Part shown: positions 60,130-64,000 of the stretch, piece by piece | Layout of the letters: each line of letters opens with the position of its first letter | Position numbering within the stretch: position 1 is the stretch's first letter | The notes under the pieces: model-generated | What the model was told of the DNA's origin: nothing | Seen by the model: only the letters and a program-made list of their open reading frames with translations | Databases searched by the model: none | Made by a program: the position numbers and the translations under genes | Assembly (NCBI GenBank): GCA_014529385.2 | Contig: CM043942.1 | Span: 54,376,647 to 54,440,646, forward strand | Source of the DNA: Adiantum capillus-veneris | Lineage: Eukaryota; Streptophyta; Polypodiopsida; Polypodiales; Pteridaceae | Direction of reading: 5' to 3' | DNA: 64,000 bases

Positions 60130-60905
60130 CGGCGATCTTGACGATCCTTGGGCCGAAGCTCATAGAAAAAAATAAATATTAGAAAACCAGAAAGAAAAAA
60201 AATTAAAAAGGAAAGCAAAGATTGAGAGATAAAAATAACCCCTGCGTGCCCTGCCGTTAGGAAAGATAGTAAGTAATCTAAAAGAAGGAAGTAAAAGAAG
60301 CTTAACTATTCGCTTTTTGTCTTAGTCGCGCCGACACCGAGGAAAGGAAAGTCCGACCCTTTCCTTTCCGCACGTATGTCATAAAGACTTTCTACGCGTA
60401 GATTTCGCTTTAGGTTTCATTTCTTTTAACATCAAGCTATATGGCATATTACATGCTTTTTTCTGGCGGGTGAAAACAATGCAAAAGAGGTTTTTTTCCT
60501 TGCCTGCCATCTAATGAACCGCAAGGTTCACTTAAGTTGGCGTTATACCTTATGCAGTTAGCAAAGATATGCCAACTCCAAATGTAGAGTTGGGTAATGA
60601 GGGACTCAAATTAGAGGCCGCTAGTAAAGTAAAGATTATTCGCTATCCTGGATTCCATTTCCCAAAGACTCTTGCAACCATTCTTTTCTTTTGTCTCTCT
60701 TTTGTAGTTTTCTTTCGTGTAGGCATCAGTGTTTAACTTAGTCATCTCTGCAGCTACCTCCTCAGTTACCAGTTAATTTTCCAAACCTAACATATGTATT
60801 AATAAGTCGGCCCCTAGTTAAAAGTTTATTTTCCAAACCTACGTCCGGGTGACTACGACCAATACAAAAGTCCCACTAATTATGCCACTTTATCTACGTT
60901 TCTTG
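60130..60905. other. No recognised gene; dispersed motif at 60878
   Basis: 60341-60385 resembles the GGGAAGGTCCGATCCCTTCCC hairpins near 3340 and 32800. 60878-60891 is the AATTATGCCACTTT motif. Confidence 0.4.
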
Positions 60906-60908
60906 TCA

Positions 60909-61303
60909 CTATCTTCTTGTTTTAGTTTCTCTAAAAAGATCAACTACACGCACGTAGACCACTGCCATGAATGTCAAAACCTCAAGCCAATATCCTAAAT
61001 ATCCTATGATTAGTTCAATGTTATATGACCCATCATTTTCCAACTTCTTTGCTTTGTCAAAGTAGAGCCTTTCAAGATTTACTAAAGGTATAAAAAGAAC
61101 ATATCGCCAGAATGTCCACACAATCGCTCAGGTAGGAAATTATCGATCAAACGTTTTGTGAAACCATACGCCCGGTTATTCCAACAGAACACTGGTAAAA
61201 TGATCACATAGCGCCCTTTTACGGCTACATCTTTTGGCTGCATAGACTCTGATGGCAACATGGACTCTGAAAGCGTGGACTTCGCAAGAAGTATAATACG
61301 CAC
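60909..61303 (-). pseudogene. Hypothetical membrane protein with one frameshift
   Basis: The minus strand reads MQPKDVAVKGRYVIILPVFC, then GFTKRLIDNFLPE, a frame change near 61125, VWTFWRYVLFIPLVNLERLY, IELIIGYLGYWLEVLTFMAV and DLFRETKTRR, stop. Joined, it is a protein-like ~125-residue sequence with two or three hydrophobic segments. Not recognised; may be nuclear in origin. Confidence 0.35.
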
Positions 61304-61700
61304 AAAGGATTCTTACTTTTAAAGAAAGAAAAGCAAAAGGAGGAACGGGATAGGTTTTACTCCGCCTCCTAAGTGCTAAAGAAAAAGGGAGCTTCTACAT
61401 AGTTCGGTAGTGGTAGCTACCGTGCCATGGCATGATAGCGGCAAAAGAAACAAAAAAACATCAACATCATAATTATTACCATAAACCAGGACTCCAAAAG
61501 ACAAGCTAAATTCCATTTCTCCAGACCAAGCGTAATGGCACTTGGGTTTTCTCTTCTTAATCTCGTACCTTGTGTTACCTGCCCACTTGGCGATAGTCAA
61601 AGCGAAAGTTAGGGTTTTTTTGTTTTATAGGAAATTGAGATCCCCGGGAATCCAAACACCTCAAAGGGCTGAACACAAAACAATTATAAAAACTGTGAAA

Positions 61701-61774
61701 CAGCTTGTAGCTCAGGGATTTAGAGCACGTGGCTACGAACCACGGTGTCGGGGGTTCGAATCCTCCCTCGCCCA
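61701..61774 (+). tRNA. trnR-ACG: tRNA-Arg (ACG), plastid-like, altered acceptor
   Basis: CTTGTAGCTCAGGGATTTAG then AGCACGTGGCTACGAACCAC and GGTGTCGGGGGTTCGAATCC match plastid trnR-ACG (anticodon ACG). The first two acceptor bases are CA instead of GG, so the acceptor stem is weakened. Probably a plastid-derived copy, possibly non-functional. Confidence 0.75.
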
Positions 61775-61799
61775 TCAAAAAAGGTTATGGATACAAGAG

Positions 61800-62401
61800 A
61801 TGAAAAACCCAATACAAAAAGTCACCTTTCAATTTATCATGACCTGCAGTCTGCCAGAATCATTCGCTATTGTTCTATTGGTTTCCAAACGGATATATAG
61901 ATTTGAAATCTCAAAGAAAGAAAGCATATTATACGTTACTCTCGGATTATCTATATGAAATATTATTATTCTTCAGATGCCATATTAATACACGTTTCGG
62001 TATTTTGATTGATATTTGCGGAGTCGATTACCCTTCCCAAAAAAAAAAATCAGAGTTATCTATTAATTACCGACTACTTAATATAAATCATGCATTCGTA
62101 TCAAAATCAGTGTAAACGAGATCACTCTTGTAAGTTCAGTAATCAGTATATCTTCATTAGCTGGTCGGTGGGAGTGAGAAGTGTGGGACATGTATGGAGT
62201 GCGCTTTTGCCATTATCATGAGTTACGCTGTATATTAACGGATTATGGGTTCAAAGGTCACCTATTAAGGAAAGACTTTCCCTTAAGTGGATACGTGGAA
62301 GTACGTTACGATGATTTGGAAAAATTGTAGTTTCCGAATTAATAGAAATGGCTTAAGAATTTCGCTATTTTAATTTGGCTAATCCGTGGCGTGGCGACTA
62401 A
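61800..62401 (+). CDS. nad9: NADH dehydrogenase subunit 9, readable with two frame changes
   Basis: A peripheral-arm subunit of respiratory complex I. From ATG 61800: [20 protein letters not shown] ... FEISK; a frame change near 61915; [32 protein letters not shown]; a second change near 62113; [79 protein letters not shown], then TAA 62399-62401. TGA and TAA correspond to Arg (WEREVWDM) and Gln (QEFRYF) and are editable. The two single-base shifts are not, so either this copy is a pseudogene or the consensus has indel errors. The start is duplicated at 1433-1575. Confidence 0.85.
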
Positions 62402-62668
62402 TGCCATCTAGATATTTAAGTAGCGAAAACCGCAGCAATACCAGCACTAGCAACAGAGGCAGAAACAACAGTAGCGCCTTCCATTAATGCCTCGTATTAA
62501 AAGGGAGGCAACGAAAGTAACAAGGACGTCATCGAGGGCAAGAGGCCGTGAAAGGAACTGTTAAAAGCCATGCTTCTACTTAAAGACTTCTTCGATTGGT
62601 TGAAACGTAAGTCCCTGTAGCCGCAATTGAGTCATGCTAATGTAGTTCGTTTTTGTCATCTCCACCAT

Positions 62669-63672
62669 CAAGTTATTAAAAAACTTGTAATGCGAATTAT
62701 TTCTCTTTTTTTAGGAGTCCCCCTCTTTTTGTTAATTCCCTTTTTATCCTTCTGGGAGCCTCAAATCGCCTATTGTGAGGAGACGAGAAAGACCCTTCTC
62801 AGGGAACTCTATCATAGAGAGATTTCTGGGAGGCAATTGCCACTGTCAATTTGTAATAGATTGACAGATGAACACGGGCCCACCCCTATAGAACGTCAGA
62901 TTCAAAACTTTGCCCAGGTTCCGGAGGAAGATGCGCGATCTTATCTCCTAAGGCCTGAAAGATATCGAAAATATCAGAATAGGTTGTTCGACAGGGGAAT
63001 GCCCAAGGCAACTATCGCATATGAAGCGATTGCCTCCATGCAGCCGGGAGCGTTAACTCCCTTGCTTAATACCATAATCTTACGGTTGCGGATTTTTCTC
63101 AGCAGACTTCGAGGGGGGAGATGAGATGATCGAGGAGGAAAACCGGCGACCCCTTGAGCCAGAGTTAAGCCTAACTGTCCAGCAAAAAAGTTGGATTTCT
63201 TCGATCATCCCTGGCATCAAGCAAACCACGGCCAAATTGCTACATAATTTAGTCTCCTAGCCCTTGATTTGAAGGAAGCCGCTAGTGCTGCGGAGCTAAG
63301 AATCTTGCGAGTGCCAGAGGAAGCGCCGCTTGAAGAAAGAGTAGAGGCTATACTCAAAATTTAAACGTTTGCAGAAACGTCGCCAAGAAGACGCTGAGGA
63401 CCCGCAGCTCCTTCCTGCCTTCTTTCTTCGACATTATTTGCAAAAAATCTCGCAAAGCAAAACTCCTCTCATTTAACCTACCTAAACGGGCTCCTTTTTG
63501 AAAATATCCCCAACCAATCACAACTACCAGAAGTTTTGGGCAACAAACGCAGGCAGAAGCACTGCTTCAAGAAGCCTTAGTCCGAACGGGCTTGCCGCGG
63601 GAGATATTCATCCAGCAGCTGAAAGAACTCGTAGAGGGGGCACAAGCTGACAGAAACGAAAGCGAACATTAA
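62669..63672 (+). pseudogene. Family A paralogue, open for its first ~150 codons then broken
   Basis: A hydrophobic leader (IISLFLGVPLFLLIPFLSFW) is followed by EETRKTLLREL, RSYLLRPERYRKYQ, NRLFDRGMPKATIAYEAIAS and MQPGALTPLLNTI, which align with orf330 KTCQQGRLPSAENGYEFVSQ and LQPAQINNLVNSI. The first frame stops at 63124. Further coding-like pieces follow in other frames: MIEEENRRPLEPELSLTVQQ (63127), ALDLKEAASAAELRILRVPE, and LVRTGLPREIFIQQLKELVE ending at TAA 63670-63672. Two or more frameshifts separate them. The longest frame could start earlier (62627), but the leader begins near 62690. Function unknown. Confidence 0.65.
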
Positions 63673-63934
63673 ATGAACGCCATCAAAATCTACAGCTATA
63701 GCTATACCATTTGGATTAGAGCTCCGCCCCCCGGGCCCTTAGCAGTCAGTTCCTGCAAATCACTCTGGCGTTCGGCCGCATGCCATCATTGGGTCTTCCC
63801 CAATGAACCATATGTACTGATAATTGAAGGTGCATAAAAATCCCTCTAGAATAAAGAAGCAAACTACAGTTTTGGCCTGCATAAAGAAAGAGAAGGAGTA
63901 AGTCTTCGCAGGGTGCAAAGGGAGTCGAAGTTCA

Positions 63935-64000
63935 AAAACGAGTGGGCCCGGGCCCCCTGTTCGAGGTGTTGCCACGAATCTGGTTGATATCCCTATGGAG
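63935..64000 (+). pseudogene. rpl2-like scrap at the window edge
   Basis: GPPVRGVATNLVDIP, the plus-strand counterpart of 26395-26464, resembling ribosomal protein L2 VRGVAMNPVDHP. The window ends 20 bp later, so it cannot be followed. Confidence 0.35.

Overview
The window looks like a draft piece of a land-plant mitochondrial genome, most likely a fern. The best evidence is a set of genes that read correctly only if C-to-U and reverse U-to-C RNA editing both occur. cox3, sdh3, rps2, rps1, atp9, atp1 and nad9 keep their family sequence across in-frame TAA, TAG and TGA codons that fall where relatives have Gln or Arg. atp9 begins with ACG, and Tyr or Leu codons stand where relatives have His or Pro. 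Frequent U-to-C editing points to ferns, hornworts or Isoetes; retained sdh3, rps1, rps2 and nad9 make a fern the better guess, but I cannot exclude the others. Conventional open-reading-frame searches miss most real genes here, because they are broken by editable stops. Two exact 200-N runs (11947-12146 and 58941-59140) are scaffold gaps.

Layout. 0-4 kb: a 5' piece of nad9 fused in frame in front of rps2, a decayed paralogue of a new protein family (called family A here), and trnS-GCU. 4-6 kb: fragments of nuclear genes (GRAS transcription factor, leucine-rich-repeat receptor), a plastid atpB piece and trnA-UGC. 9-14 kb: a chimeric ORF ending in an atp9 piece, a second trnA-UGC in inverted orientation, a gap, plastid petG and trnW. 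16.9-17.8 kb: the 3' end of a group II intron and the main exon of rps1. 18-24 kb: trnD, trnG-GCC, a plastid atpA piece, then sdh3 and cox3 on the minus strand. 24-34 kb: members of a second new family (family B: membrane segment, coiled coil, hydrophilic linker, membrane segment), trnR-UCG, a piece of a family B DNA polymerase of linear-plasmid type, a second plastid atpB piece, and long stretches without recognisable genes.

34.4-53.9 kb is a tandem array of a ~5.71 kb unit, three full copies and one partial. Each unit carries trnR-UCG, a family A gene (orf330), a full-length atp9, and a plastid ribosomal-protein block in normal plastid order: rpl14 3' end, rps8, infA, rpl36, rps11, rpoA 5' part.

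53.9-64 kb: an atp1 body fused in frame downstream of a family B ORF, a longer piece of the plasmid-type DNA polymerase, trnF, trnG-UCC, a gap, trnR-ACG, nad9 and another family A paralogue. The window ends in a short rpl2-like sequence.

The core mitochondrial genes serve respiration (atp1, atp9, cox3, nad9, sdh3) and translation (rps1, rps2, tRNAs). Everything else is imported (plastid, nuclear, plasmid) or belongs to families A and B, which I do not recognise. I saw no convincing promoters, rRNA genes, CRISPR arrays or bacterial-type operons. All similarity statements come from reading the translations by eye.
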